64,000 bases of DNA from Paenibacillus tarimensis. Its GTDB lineage: Bacteria; Bacillota; Bacilli; Paenibacillales; Paenibacillaceae. Each line of letters starts with the position of its first letter. Within the stretch, counting starts at the first letter, position 1. Location: NCBI RefSeq assembly GCF_021532315.1, contig NZ_JAKGAO010000014.1, positions 62,001-126,000 on the forward strand. The letters run 5' to 3'. This document shows positions 49,257-58,263 of this stretch, piece after piece. The notes below the pieces were generated by a model. That model did no database searches and was not told the origin of the DNA. It saw nothing but the letters and a program-made list of their open reading frames with translations. A program made the translations under genes and the position numbers.

Positions 49257-50459
49257 ATGCGCAATAGATTCTATTGGAATAACTACCAGTGGGCCAGACT
49301 GCTTGTCCTGATGATGTTCCTCGTATCGGCCTGCGGAAGGGAAGAAGAGAAGCCGCTGACCATAACGGTAAACGGGAAGGACGTGCCCTCTGCGGCTGCG
49401 AAGGTGGTTAACAACCAGGTGATGGTCCCGCTGGGTTTTCTGGAGGAGCATTTTCAAGTGAAGGCGGGGTGGTCGGAGAGCAGGCAGGAAGCCCCTGTTT
49501 ACTATTCGGGGAAGGTAGCCGTGCTGATGTACCATCATGTTATGGATAAGCCGAATAAAGATGGGATTATCTCGACTGCTCAGTTCGAGAAGCAGATGGA
49601 GCTGCTGAAGACCAATGGATTTCACGTGATTGGGCTTAAGGAATACGCGGCTTTCAAGCTTGAAGGTGCCCCAGTGCCGGATAATGCGGTGCTGATCACC
49701 TTTGATGACGGCTATGAGTCCTTCTATAAGGAAGCGTTCCCGATCTTGCGAAAATACGGCTACCCGGCCGTCAACTTCATTATTGTTGCAACTGCAGACG
49801 ATCCGGATATTACGGGTATCCCCAAACTGACCTGGGACCAGATGCGCGAGATGCAGGCTTATGGGATGGATTTCATGAGTCATACGTATGCTCTGCATGC
49901 TTATGGATTCGTCAATGAGAAGGGCAAGAAAAAGCCGCTGACGACCGGGCATCTGTACTTGCCGGGCTACGGGCGCCAGGAGACGGATGAGGAGTATGCG
50001 GAGCGTGTAACTGAAGATCTTATGCTGGCTGAGAAGCGGCTTCGCGAGGAACTGGGCAACACCATCAGCGCGTTCTCCTTCCCTTACGGTGCTCATCATG
50101 AAGAACTTCTGGCGGTTACTCGTAAGCTCGGCATCCGGCTGTTGTTCACCATACAATCCGGCCTGACGCTCCGTGATGAGCCCGCAGCGATGCGGATCAA
50201 TGCGGGACGCTCGGATGTTACGCCGGATGAGGCGATTAAACGGCTGAAGCAGGCAGGCGGCCCGCCGCTGACCATTACCATTGACGGCATGCAGGAGGAT
50301 TACTCGGTTGTCAGGATGGGAGAAGGAGATTCTGGTCCGCTCGTTCCGCTAAGGGAATTTTGCCGCAGACACCAGGTGGATATCAATTGGAACAAGCAGG
50401 CGAGGAAGGTGGAGCTGGTTACTCAGCAGGGAGCGGCAATGCCTGAAGTGGTCCGCTGA
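49257..50459 (+). CDS. surface polysaccharide deacetylase lipoprotein with stalk domains
   Basis: 400 residues from ATG 49257 (GGGGAGGAA before it). Lipoprotein signal with lipobox LVSAC (Cys23). A short Cu_amine_oxidN1-like stalk (TITVNGKDVPSAAAKVVN) precedes a NodB domain: ALMYHHVMD-type start (VAVLMYHHVM), VLITFDDGYESF, MSHTYALHAY and FSFPYGAHHEE. A second stalk segment closes the protein (LTITIDGMQEDY, VPLREFCRRH). PgdA/IcaB-like deacetylation of cell-wall glycans outside the membrane. Likely in the regulon of the two-component pair upstream. Confidence 0.87.
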   Translation: MRNRFYWNNYQWARLLVLMMFLVSACGREEEKPLTITVNGKDVPSAAAKVVNNQVMVPLGFLEEHFQVKAGWSESRQEAPVYYSGKVAVLMYHHVMDKPNKDGIISTAQFEKQMELLKTNGFHVIGLKEYAAFKLEGAPVPDNAVLITFDDGYESFYKEAFPILRKYGYPAVNFIIVATADDPDITGIPKLTWDQMREMQAYGMDFMSHTYALHAYGFVNEKGKKKPLTTGHLYLPGYGRQETDEEYAERVTEDLMLAEKRLREELGNTISAFSFPYGAHHEELLAVTRKLGIRLLFTIQSGLTLRDEPAAMRINAGRSDVTPDEAIKRLKQAGGPPLTITIDGMQEDYSVVRMGEGDSGPLVPLREFCRRHQVDINWNKQARKVELVTQQGAAMPEVVR

Positions 50460-50575
50460 AGGAATAAAGCACCAGTTGCAGCGTCATAGTAAAGAAAAAA
50501 GCGGGAGCTGGTACAATGAACTTGCTTGAGATTGTTAAGGTGTCCGGAAGTTAAGCCCGGTTGTTCAAGCAGAAC

Positions 50576-50608
50576 AGAAGTCCCTCCGCAATTAGCGAAG
50601 GGACTTCT
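50576..50608. terminator. hairpin downstream of GH52 gene
   Basis: AGAAGTCCCTCCGC pairs with GCGAAGGGACTTCT over AATTA with one mismatched pair. It lies between the convergent deacetylase and xylosidase genes. Confidence 0.7.
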
Positions 50609-50620
50609 GGACTTGCAAGG

Positions 50621-52726
50621 CTATTCCTTCAGCCATAAAATGCTGGTGACACCGCGAGGGTAGTACTTGCTCGCCGTAATGACGCCGGCTACGATTTGAT
50701 CACTCCAGCTCCAGTAGGAGTGCTCCGGATGCGTGAGCCAGCCGACATGCGCTGTATCCGCCGCGCGACCCGTCTCATCCCACTCGAAGCCGAGAATCTT
50801 CCGGGCAATGTACTGGCAGAGATAGATCTTGCTGAGCCACGAATTATCGCTGGTGGATGACAGCTTCCAGCCTCCGTCGGGGAACAGGCACACACCTGGA
50901 ACAACAACGGTCTCATAGTGCCTGCGCAGCGCTCGGATGTACTCGCCATATGACCCATCTTCCTGCAAGGCTTCCGGACAACCGGTAACATGAGGGAAAA
51001 TAAGCCCTTCGATTGCCGGAATGATCTTCGAGTCGTTGCCGTTCTCAAGAACAGCAGGAATGTAGCCTCCCTCTGTGACATGGGCCGTCAGGGTCGCCGC
51101 ACATCTGGCAGCCTGTTCAGCAGCCTGTTCAGCCAGTTCTTCACGGCCATTCTCCCGGAAAATTTTCTCCATCGCCACATAAGAAGCCCAGCACTTGCCT
51201 GCAAGATAAATATTGTTGCGCGCCTGCCCAAGTGAGATATCCAGACTGTCGTAGGTCGTGATCTCCGCTCCGCCCATCGTGCGGCTGCTGTCCAGGCTCA
51301 TAATGCCAGTGCGTTTCTCAGGGTCCGGATGATCCCGGTTCAGCATGCTCTCGAAGCACGCTTCGAAGATGCCCAGATTCCGGTTCAGCCATTCGGTATC
51401 CTTCGTGTGCTCAACATAAGCGGCTGCTGTCAGCAGCCAGTTGACCAGCTGCTCGTGAGTCATATGCGAGAAGCAGTCGTCAATGCCGTAGCATTCATAA
51501 GAGGAATACTGCGGACGCGAGAATGTGTTGGCGACACCCATATCATGCGTGAAGCTTATCCCGCCTGGATACTCGGTATCATCGCCCGGGAACCGGACTG
51601 TGTCGCGGTAGCTGTAGCGGCTTGTGAACAGGTCAAGCTCATTCTTGACTGTCCACGGGTTCATCTCCAGCTCGAAGAACAGCTGGTCGACCGTCAGATC
51701 GAATGTGTTCATCATCCGGTATTCGCCCTCGTTAACCACCCATACCGCTTCGCCGTCCCGCTCCAGCATCTGCGTGCAGCCATAATAGCTGCGGATCGCA
51801 TGAGCCAGCATGAATTGCTGGTCTTCGCTGAGCTTGGAGCCGCCGATCCATTCATCCGCCTTGTGTGCGGCAGCGGCAATCTCATCGTAATGCTCCCACG
51901 CATAGGCGGCAACGGCTTCAATATCCTTGAAGTAGCGGGCATAGTAGTAGGAGGTATCCATCCCGGCTGTTACGAGGCCCGCCCGGTGGAAGCAGATGAC
52001 GAAGCGGAAGGTCTGGATTTCACCTGCTGGCACATCCATCATCAGTGCGGCTGTGCCGCCAAGACCGAAGGTCCAGTTTTCCTTAAATTCCGTCTTGAGG
52101 ATGTTCTCCATGCTGAAGCCCTGTGCGGATACAATACGGTCATCCTTGGTTGCTATTGCCGTGTGGCGGCCTTGGCCGACACCGTTCATAACGCCGCCTG
52201 TTGTATCCCTCAGATGCCGCATGGAGCTGTAAGGATCGTTGCCCTCGTAGCCGAAGAAAGCCCGCTTCGCCCTTCCGCCCTGCCGGTTGTCGATTGTCAG
52301 CTCTGCCAGCACACCCGGGACAAGCGCGAGCTTAAGCTCATCGTCGGATGCTGTGGCCGGGTCCGGAACGGAACGAACCTGTGAGTAGAGGGTGAAGGAC
52401 ATGCAGCCCGAGCGAAGCGTGTCCGTACCGACCGCGAATTCGCGGGTTATGTCCTTCAAGGGAATGGGCATAATCAGGTCATTCTTCGCCTGCTCTTTCT
52501 CCTGGGTTGCGGTGTAGCGCAGGCTTTCGTCCGTGCCGCCGGAGAAGAAGGGGAATGCCTCATAGCCGGTGCCATCTTCGCGTTCTACCCCAATATAGAC
52601 CTTCTGGTTAGGAGGGGCTCCCCGCTCCAGATCAAACCCGCCGCTTGCGCCGGGGAATCCTAATGTAAAACTGGCGAAGGCGCCAATCGGACTATGATGT
52701 GCGTTAAAGAACATATTTTTAGCCAT
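50621..52726 (-). CDS. GH52 beta-xylosidase
   Basis: 701 residues, matching the roughly 700 of glycoside hydrolase family 52. The start AKNMFFNAHHSPIGAFASF with TLGFPGASGG is the family hallmark. In a Geobacillus GH52 enzyme the nucleophile and acid/base were mapped near residues 335 and 495; here VVNEGEYRMMNTFDL places Glu335 and TTYDSLDISL places Asp493/Asp496 in those positions. Start ATG 52726 follows AAAGGATGG. No signal peptide, so it hydrolyses imported xylo-oligosaccharides in the cytosol. Divergent from an AraC-type regulator. Confidence 0.93.
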   Translation of the reverse strand: MAKNMFFNAHHSPIGAFASFTLGFPGASGGFDLERGAPPNQKVYIGVEREDGTGYEAFPFFSGGTDESLRYTATQEKEQAKNDLIMPIPLKDITREFAVGTDTLRSGCMSFTLYSQVRSVPDPATASDDELKLALVPGVLAELTIDNRQGGRAKRAFFGYEGNDPYSSMRHLRDTTGGVMNGVGQGRHTAIATKDDRIVSAQGFSMENILKTEFKENWTFGLGGTAALMMDVPAGEIQTFRFVICFHRAGLVTAGMDTSYYYARYFKDIEAVAAYAWEHYDEIAAAAHKADEWIGGSKLSEDQQFMLAHAIRSYYGCTQMLERDGEAVWVVNEGEYRMMNTFDLTVDQLFFELEMNPWTVKNELDLFTSRYSYRDTVRFPGDDTEYPGGISFTHDMGVANTFSRPQYSSYECYGIDDCFSHMTHEQLVNWLLTAAAYVEHTKDTEWLNRNLGIFEACFESMLNRDHPDPEKRTGIMSLDSSRTMGGAEITTYDSLDISLGQARNNIYLAGKCWASYVAMEKIFRENGREELAEQAAEQAARCAATLTAHVTEGGYIPAVLENGNDSKIIPAIEGLIFPHVTGCPEALQEDGSYGEYIRALRRHYETVVVPGVCLFPDGGWKLSSTSDNSWLSKIYLCQYIARKILGFEWDETGRAADTAHVGWLTHPEHSYWSWSDQIVAGVITASKYYPRGVTSILWLKE

Positions 52727-52770
52727 TTGCAACCATCCTTTCATATCGGAAGTTTGGGATATTGACTAGT

Positions 52771-52782
52771 GATGTATACATC
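52771..52782. promoter_or_regulatory. 12-bp palindrome between xylosidase and AraC gene
   Basis: GATGTATACATC, perfectly symmetric, 45 bases upstream of the xylosidase start; possible operator in the 206-base divergent region 52727-52932. Confidence 0.4.
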
Positions 52783-52932
52783 GTAGCTGATTTTCCAGGA
52801 AGGCAACATGGGGGATTCGTGGAGGAATTTACCCATATCGTGCATTCAGGTTCCACAGCCGTTATACTAATGGTAAATGTTCAGTTTACGGCTAATGTAA
52901 CCGATTACCTGATAACGGGGGAGGAAGTCATC

Positions 52933-53838
52933 TTGAATCAATCTGAACTGCCTGACGGCAAGCTTAACACCCTAGTGCATACCGAGCTCCCTTCCCTGGA
53001 ATCGACGGTGAAGCTGTTCGCTTCCCACTATCGCCTGGTAGCTCCCGACTGGAGCTATCCGGAGCATACTCACCCGCTGTTCGAGATCAATCTGGTGACC
53101 GAAGGGGCCCAGCTGATGCGGGTGAAAGGGGTAGAGCACTGTATGGCTGCCGGGGATTTGCTCATTATTCCACCCAATCAGGCTCATGAGAGCAGGGTTG
53201 CCGCTGATGAGCCGATGGGGTACTTTTGCCTGCACTTTGACAGTGATGACAAGCCGTTCCGGCAGATGCTGATGCGGACGAAGCTTGCGTTCCCTGCGGA
53301 TTCCAGGCTGAACGGCATGATTCGCCCTGCGCTGGACAAGCTGATGGAGCTGTCGAGGCATAACGGCCCGTTCCTGTTAAGTCAGAAGATGCAGGCGCTC
53401 TCATCGATGTTTGAGCTGTTTGCTGCCCTTGGCGACATGCTGTCGGAGGAGGGGGAGGGCGGGGCAAATCTGTCCGGCCAAGCGATGGAGATGGCGGGAG
53501 CCATGGCCGGCATGATTGAACGGGCGGTTCAGGAGGCGGAAGGGAGCTCAGCGTCAGCCGAGCATCTGCTTATTGCCGATGTTGCCAATGAGCTGGGCTA
53601 CAGCCCCTCGTACTGCAACCGGATTTTCCACCTTGTGTACGGAATGTCACCGAGGCAGTATCTGTCCTCCCTGAAGCTGAAGCAGGCCCGGCTCCTGCTG
53701 CTGGATCACAGGCTGTCCATTGAGCAGATCGCCTTCAAGCTCGGCTACCGGGACATCTCGCATTTCAGCAGGCAGTTTAAGAGGTGGACAGGCGTGCCGC
53801 CCAGCCATTATAGGCAGTATTATTCAAGCGGCGGGTAG
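52933..53838 (+). CDS. AraC-family regulator, cupin sensor (likely of xylosidase)
   Basis: 301 residues from TTG 52933, which follows GGGGGAGGAAG; longer in-frame starts upstream lack a ribosome site. N-terminal cupin (WSYPEHTHPLFEINLVTEG, LLIIPPNQAHESR) and C-terminal double HTH (VANELGYSPSYCNRIFHLVYG, IAFKLGYRDISHFSRQFKRW, ending PPSHYRQYY). Divergent from the GH52 gene, so it probably controls it in response to xylose or xylo-oligosaccharide. Confidence 0.88.
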   Translation: MNQSELPDGKLNTLVHTELPSLESTVKLFASHYRLVAPDWSYPEHTHPLFEINLVTEGAQLMRVKGVEHCMAAGDLLIIPPNQAHESRVAADEPMGYFCLHFDSDDKPFRQMLMRTKLAFPADSRLNGMIRPALDKLMELSRHNGPFLLSQKMQALSSMFELFAALGDMLSEEGEGGANLSGQAMEMAGAMAGMIERAVQEAEGSSASAEHLLIADVANELGYSPSYCNRIFHLVYGMSPRQYLSSLKLKQARLLLLDHRLSIEQIAFKLGYRDISHFSRQFKRWTGVPPSHYRQYYSSGG

Positions 53839-53909
53839 CGAAGGGCTTGGTCCAGCGCTGTTTTCCAATCTGGGGATTGAAGCTATAGGGGTAGACGAGG
53901 GGGCTGTGC

Positions 53910-54791
53910 ATGAGCAAACGCAGGCAATTATTATTAGATACCGCCCTTGCTCTGTTTATCGAGCATGGTTATGCGAATACAACGGTCCAGATGATACTGG
54001 ATAAGTCAGGGGTATCGAAGGGGACATTTTATAAGTTCTTCCATTCTAGAGACGACTGCTTTACTGCGATACTGGAGGATCAGCTGCAGGAGGAGATTGC
54101 GATCAGGCAGCAGCTCGAAAGCCGCAGCTACGCATCTGATTATGAACGGCTGGTGGACCAAATCGCCATTCCGATGTCGCTGCCAGATAAGGAGCGGATA
54201 TGGGGACTGTACTGGACAGGCTTCCATTCGGGGGAGATTGATTCAGTGAAACTGGCTAGGATACAGCTAAAATGGCTGTCTGAACGGTTCGTTCAGTTGT
54301 ATGGTGAAGCGATTAGGCCCTATGCATATGAAGGTGTGATTCTCTTCTACGGGATGCTGTACCAGATTGGCAATACGCGGAGAAGCTTTAAAGGAGAGGG
54401 GCCCGACTGGAAAGAAGCTGCTGCTAAAGTGCTGAATTACGTCGAAGTGCTGCTTAACACGATGAGGGAGAGGGAAGAGCATCTGTTAGACTACAGCACC
54501 CTGTCCCAAATCAGCTCGCGCGAGGGTTTGAAGGCAGTGGACAAAGGGGCGCTGATTGAGGAGCTTCAGGAGTTCAATCGAACCGTTCAGAAATCACCGG
54601 TATCTTCAGCGGCCAAGGATATATCCAAGGGGCTTCTGGCGCTATTGGAGGAGAATGAGCTGAATATCACGCTTGCAGGTGTAGCCGTAAGAGCGTTCCA
54701 GGAAGCCTTTGAACCCAGTGCGTTTCGTTCCAATGCAGGGAGACTAGCCAGGTCGTGCTGGTGGTATTTAGAGCAAGTTAAGCAGAATTAG
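53910..54791 (+). CDS. TetR-family transcriptional regulator
   Basis: 293 residues, longer than the usual 190-220. HTH at residues 7-50 (LLLDTALALFIEHGYANTTV, SGVSKGTFYKFFHSRDD). The large C-terminal region is helical, of the kind that carries a drug or lipid pocket. It lies upstream of a P450 gene on the same strand, and a 19-bp palindrome lies between them. Regulation of the P450 is therefore likely. Confidence 0.88.
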   Translation: MSKRRQLLLDTALALFIEHGYANTTVQMILDKSGVSKGTFYKFFHSRDDCFTAILEDQLQEEIAIRQQLESRSYASDYERLVDQIAIPMSLPDKERIWGLYWTGFHSGEIDSVKLARIQLKWLSERFVQLYGEAIRPYAYEGVILFYGMLYQIGNTRRSFKGEGPDWKEAAAKVLNYVEVLLNTMREREEHLLDYSTLSQISSREGLKAVDKGALIEELQEFNRTVQKSPVSSAAKDISKGLLALLEENELNITLAGVAVRAFQEAFEPSAFRSNAGRLARSCWWYLEQVKQN

Positions 54792-54815
54792 ATAAGAATC
54801 TACATATATCCGGGA

Positions 54816-54842
54816 CGGCCGACAGCAATGTCGGCTGTTTTT
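54816..54842 (+). terminator. rho-independent terminator after TetR gene
   Basis: CGGCCGACA-GCAA-TGTCGGCTG followed by TTTTTG. Confidence 0.92.
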
Positions 54843-54934
54843 GTGCGGGAATCTAATTGCATTGAACTAATCGTATAGTATTGGAGCCTCTGTATAAAAG
54901 GGAACCTTAATAGTGACTTAGTCTAGTATCGAAT

Positions 54935-54953
54935 TTTATACGACTAGTATAAA
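54935..54953. promoter_or_regulatory. candidate TetR operator before P450 gene
   Basis: TTTATAC-GACTA-GTATAAA, a perfect palindrome with 7-bp arms, 68 bases upstream of the P450 ATG and inside its promoter region. Confidence 0.6.
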
Positions 54954-55021
54954 CTATTAGGTGCATATAATGCCTATAATGAGCAGCGCGAAATATCGAT
55001 CAATTGGGAGGAGCATTCGTT

Positions 55022-56254
55022 ATGAATCAGGGACTTATATCCATCCAAGACATCACACAATTCAGGTCTAGAACAGAAGAGTTTTTTCCGCTGGAATGGT
55101 ACAAGAGAATGCTGCTTGATAATCCTGTCTTCTATCATGAGGAGACGGATACCTGGAATGTATTTCGATATGATGATGTGAAGCAGGTGCTGAGCAACCA
55201 TGAATATTTCTCCGCAGAAGGCTCCCGAACGACCATAGTGATTGGAGCGAGTAACAGTGAGGGGACGATACCAGAGAAGATTAGTATTTCCAGCATGGAC
55301 CCGCCCCGGCATCAAAAATACCGCTCCCTGATGTCTTCAGCCTTTACGCCCCGCAGCTTGAAGAGCTGGGAGCCTCGCATCCGGCAGGTCGCCAGCAGAC
55401 TTGTCGATGAAATGGAGGGGAATACCGCCGTTGATATTGTCCAGTCACTGGCCGGTCCGCTACCAGCCATGGTTATGGCCGACCTGTTAGGTGTTCCGGG
55501 AGACGGGACTCATCTGTTCAAAGGCTGGGTTGACGTCCTGTTTCAGCCGTACAGCAAGGAGGATGAGCAGGAGCTGGGCATCAAGAAACAGGCGGCTGCC
55601 AGAGAGTATTTTCAGTACCTGTATCCAATTGTTGTTCACAAACGGGCAAACCCGGGAGAGGATATTATCTCGGATCTGTTGGAAGTCGAGCTGGAGGGGG
55701 AACGTTTCACGGACGATGAGGTCGTGAAGACTACAATGCTCCTGTTGGGGGCAGGTATCGAAACGACGAGTCACATGCTGTCCAGCACCTTCTATTCCTT
55801 ACTGCATGATGATAAGTCCCTATATGAACAGCTGCGGAATGATCCGGAGCTTGTCCCCAAGGCCGTAGAAGAGATGCTGCGCTACCGGTTTCATGTTTCC
55901 AAGCGGCATCGTACCGTTAAGCAGGATAATGATAGTTTGGGAGTCCCGCTGAAGAAGGGGGACGTGGTCATTGCGTGGATGAGTGCCGCCAATATGGACG
56001 AAAGCATGTTTGAGCGCCCATTCGAGCTGGACATTCACCGGCCGAACAACAAGAAGCACCTGTCCTTCGGAAACGGTCCGCATTTTTGCCTTGGCGCCCC
56101 ATTGGCAAGGCTGGAGATGAACATTGCGCTGTCCGCATTTCTGGAGAGATTTTCGCGTATTGAACCGGTCGAGTCCTTTGACTTGGAGGCCAATCTGGCG
56201 ACCTCTGCTCCCGGGCAGTCCCTGACCCATCTTCCAATGAGAGTCATAGAGTAA
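55022..56254 (+). CDS. cytochrome P450 (CYP107-like bacterial class)
   Basis: 410 residues from ATG 55022 (GGGAGGAGC upstream; TTG 55004 overlaps that site). I-helix LLGAGIETTSHML (241-253), K-helix EEMLR with Glu284-x-x-Arg287, and heme loop FGNGPHFCLGAPLARLE with Cys356. Cytosolic monooxygenase needing ferredoxin or flavodoxin from elsewhere. Related Bacillus enzymes hydroxylate polyketides, fatty acids or xenobiotics. It is controlled in cis by the TetR locus and is not adjacent to a biosynthetic cluster. Confidence 0.93.
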   Translation: MNQGLISIQDITQFRSRTEEFFPLEWYKRMLLDNPVFYHEETDTWNVFRYDDVKQVLSNHEYFSAEGSRTTIVIGASNSEGTIPEKISISSMDPPRHQKYRSLMSSAFTPRSLKSWEPRIRQVASRLVDEMEGNTAVDIVQSLAGPLPAMVMADLLGVPGDGTHLFKGWVDVLFQPYSKEDEQELGIKKQAAAREYFQYLYPIVVHKRANPGEDIISDLLEVELEGERFTDDEVVKTTMLLLGAGIETTSHMLSSTFYSLLHDDKSLYEQLRNDPELVPKAVEEMLRYRFHVSKRHRTVKQDNDSLGVPLKKGDVVIAWMSAANMDESMFERPFELDIHRPNNKKHLSFGNGPHFCLGAPLARLEMNIALSAFLERFSRIEPVESFDLEANLATSAPGQSLTHLPMRVIE

Positions 56255-56265
56255 GCAGATTATAC

Positions 56266-56298
56266 AGACACTAGTCATTTGGGCTGGTGTCTTTTTTT
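56266..56298 (+). terminator. rho-independent terminator after P450
   Basis: AGACACTAG pairs with CTGGTGTCT (one G-T pair), loop of 9, then seven T. Confidence 0.88.
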
Positions 56299-56369
56299 GT
56301 TTTGTCTATGAAGTCCTACTATAATAAGTGTGTCGGCTTGAAGATATGTTCGATCCGGGAGGAAGGGTT

Positions 56370-56540
56370 ATGAAAGATCACAATTACTATGGCACCTTCA
56401 TTCAAGTTGCCGATGATTCCCCTGTAACGGCTGCTGAAGTCCCCAAGCTGTGTGCGCTCGAATGGTTACATGCGCACAGCCGCACAACTGCGCAGCCGGC
56501 TATAGCCGGACTTATGAGAAAGGAGCTGCCCCATGTTTGA
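56370..56540 (+). CDS. truncated DUF6157-like protein coupled to LysE gene
   Basis: 56 residues from ATG 56370 (GGGAGGAAGG before it). The first half NYYGTFIQVADDSPVTAAEV matches the start of DUF6157 proteins (about 130 residues); after VPK the sequence leaves the family, and no other frame restores it. The stop overlaps the next ATG by 8 bases. It looks like a decayed gene kept as a translational coupler. Confidence 0.55.
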   Translation: MKDHNYYGTFIQVADDSPVTAAEVPKLCALEWLHAHSRTTAQPAIAGLMRKELPHV

Positions 56541-57165
56541 TGCGGCATCGTTATTATTTTTTATTGGCACATCCATTCTATTGATCATCATTCCGGGGCC
56601 TGACCTGATCTTCACGGTCACGCAGGGAATGACAAACGGGCGGAAGGCCGGGGTCGTGACTGCTCTCGGGCTTAGCCTGGGCAACATTATCCATACATTG
56701 GCGGCTGTACTCGGCTTGTCGCTGATCATTCAGACATCTGCTGTGGCCTTTACCATCTTCAAGATACTTGGGGCTCTGTATTTGTTTTATATGGCGTTCA
56801 AAGCCATTAAACACCGTAAGGAACAGCTGCAGCCGGACAGCCGTACAGAGAAGAGCAGGCAGACCAAAGGGCTCTTCCTTCGGGGGGTTATGATGAACAT
56901 TCTTAACCCGAAGGTGGCGATCTTCTTCCTGACCTTCCTGCCGCAATTCGTTAATTACCGGGCGGACTGGGTTCCGCTGCAGATGTGTTTGCTGGGTTTT
57001 ATATTTATCGCGCTCACGGCTGTTATTTTTGGTCTGCTGGGATACTTCGCGGGAAGCTTCCGTGACCGGCTGTTCAGGAGGCCACGGTTTAGCGAGTATA
57101 TGAACATAGCCGCAGCAAGCATATTCCTGGGCTTGGGCATTAAGCTGTTGACGACCAAGCCTTAA
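56533..57165 (+). CDS. LysE/RhtB-family amino-acid exporter
   Basis: 210 residues, about six spans. Signature SILLIIIPGPDLIFTVTQG near residue 14-32, and NPKVAIFFLTFLPQFV in the middle. AGAAAGGAGC precedes the ATG. The family exports Lys, Thr, homoserine lactone and similar compounds; substrate here unknown. Followed by a second transporter gene. Confidence 0.9.
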   Translation: MFDAASLLFFIGTSILLIIIPGPDLIFTVTQGMTNGRKAGVVTALGLSLGNIIHTLAAVLGLSLIIQTSAVAFTIFKILGALYLFYMAFKAIKHRKEQLQPDSRTEKSRQTKGLFLRGVMMNILNPKVAIFFLTFLPQFVNYRADWVPLQMCLLGFIFIALTAVIFGLLGYFAGSFRDRLFRRPRFSEYMNIAAASIFLGLGIKLLTTKP

Positions 57166-57261
57166 GGCAATAGATAGCAACACTCATTGGGGCTGCCGTC
57201 ATCAGAACTATTAGGCCGAGCAGCTATCAAAAGTAGCTCTGTACATTGGAAAGGACCAGTT

Positions 57262-58167
57262 ATGAGAAGCTCTAATCGAGATCTGCCCGTTCATCCTTAC
57301 CTTCTCCTCACGGTCAGCATCCTGGCGGTTGCTGTATCGTCGATCATGATTAAGTCTTCCGCTACGCCCCCGTCGGTTGCCGGGATGTACAGACTGTTCA
57401 TAACAGTGTGCATCCTGCTGCCTTTCGTCCCTTGGACAAGCATAAGGACCTTGTCCCTCAGTCTGAAGGAATGGATCATTGTCCTGTCAGCGGGAGCAGC
57501 GCTCGGGCTTCATTTTCTATTCTGGATGGAATCGCTGTCGTACACCTCCGTGGCAAGCTCGCTTGTCATACTGACGCTGCAGCCGTTCTTTGTGATGGTC
57601 GGGGCTTATTTCCTGTTTAAGGAGCGCATCACGGTTCGCATTACATTATGTATGCTGACGGCCATTGCCGGTTCGGTTGTGATCGCCTGGGGTGACATTG
57701 GAGTATCGCGGCAGGCTTTGATCGGGGATGGCTTGTCTCTGCTGGGGACGATCGCCATTTCCCTGTACCTGCTGGCGGGGCAGCGGGTAAGCCGCAGAAT
57801 TCCTGCGAACCTGTACAGTGTCATCGTGTTTGCGGTTGGCGGTACTGTCATGCTCATCTATAGTGCCGTCAGGCATTATCCGCTCATCGGATACGCCCCG
57901 TCTGACTGGGTGTATTTCGTTCTGCTCGCTGTCATACCGACCGTGTTTGGTCATTTCATCTTCAACCTGCTGCTGCGGTCGATTGGCGCGACTGCTGTGT
58001 CCGTGGGAGTTATCGGGGAGCCGGTGCTGGCGACGATCCTGGCTTATTTCATCCTTGGCGAGGCGCTTGGAGGCTCACAGCTCACAGGCGGGGTGCTGAC
58101 CCTGCTTGGAATGGGGACGTACTTCTGGCTTAAGGCCAGTCGCAAATCACATTCGCTACGTGCTTGA
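57262..58167 (+). CDS. EamA/DMT-superfamily transporter
   Basis: 301 residues from ATG 57262 (GGAAAGGAC before it), ten spans in two EamA repeats. GLHFLFWMESLSYTSVASS, then LTLQPFFVMVGAYFLFKERIT closes repeat 1; AVSVGVIGEPVLATILAYFILGE closes repeat 2. Drug/metabolite exporter of unknown substrate. A sigma-A promoter is embedded at its stop codon. Confidence 0.9.
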   Translation: MRSSNRDLPVHPYLLLTVSILAVAVSSIMIKSSATPPSVAGMYRLFITVCILLPFVPWTSIRTLSLSLKEWIIVLSAGAALGLHFLFWMESLSYTSVASSLVILTLQPFFVMVGAYFLFKERITVRITLCMLTAIAGSVVIAWGDIGVSRQALIGDGLSLLGTIAISLYLLAGQRVSRRIPANLYSVIVFAVGGTVMLIYSAVRHYPLIGYAPSDWVYFVLLAVIPTVFGHFIFNLLLRSIGATAVSVGVIGEPVLATILAYFILGEALGGSQLTGGVLTLLGMGTYFWLKASRKSHSLRA

Positions 58168-58192
58168 CAATCCATGCGTCAGTTCCTATAAT
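58164..58192 (+). promoter_or_regulatory. consensus sigma-A promoter
   Basis: TTGACA (58164-58169), 17-base spacer, TATAAT (58187-58192): both hexamers perfect. It overlaps the stop of the DMT gene and points to the ArsR-type regulator, leaving a leader of about 225 bases. Confidence 0.85.
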
Positions 58193-58221
58193 ATTGAACA
58201 CTTTTGGCCAAAGGTGATTTT

Positions 58222-58241
58222 GATTAACCGGATGGTTAATC
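58222..58241. promoter_or_regulatory. 20-bp palindrome in the leader of the ArsR-type gene
   Basis: GATTAACC-GGAT-GGTTAATC, perfect arms, about 25 bases after the expected transcription start. A TTTGGCCAAA palindrome lies at 58203-58212. Probably operators. Confidence 0.6.
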
Positions 58242-58263
58242 GTTCGTCTGGAGCGATATTGGC

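Noticed and set aside
51329-52384. 351-codon plus-strand ORF inside the GH52 gene
   Set aside because: Complete overlap with a well-supported xylosidase; the translation has no family features.
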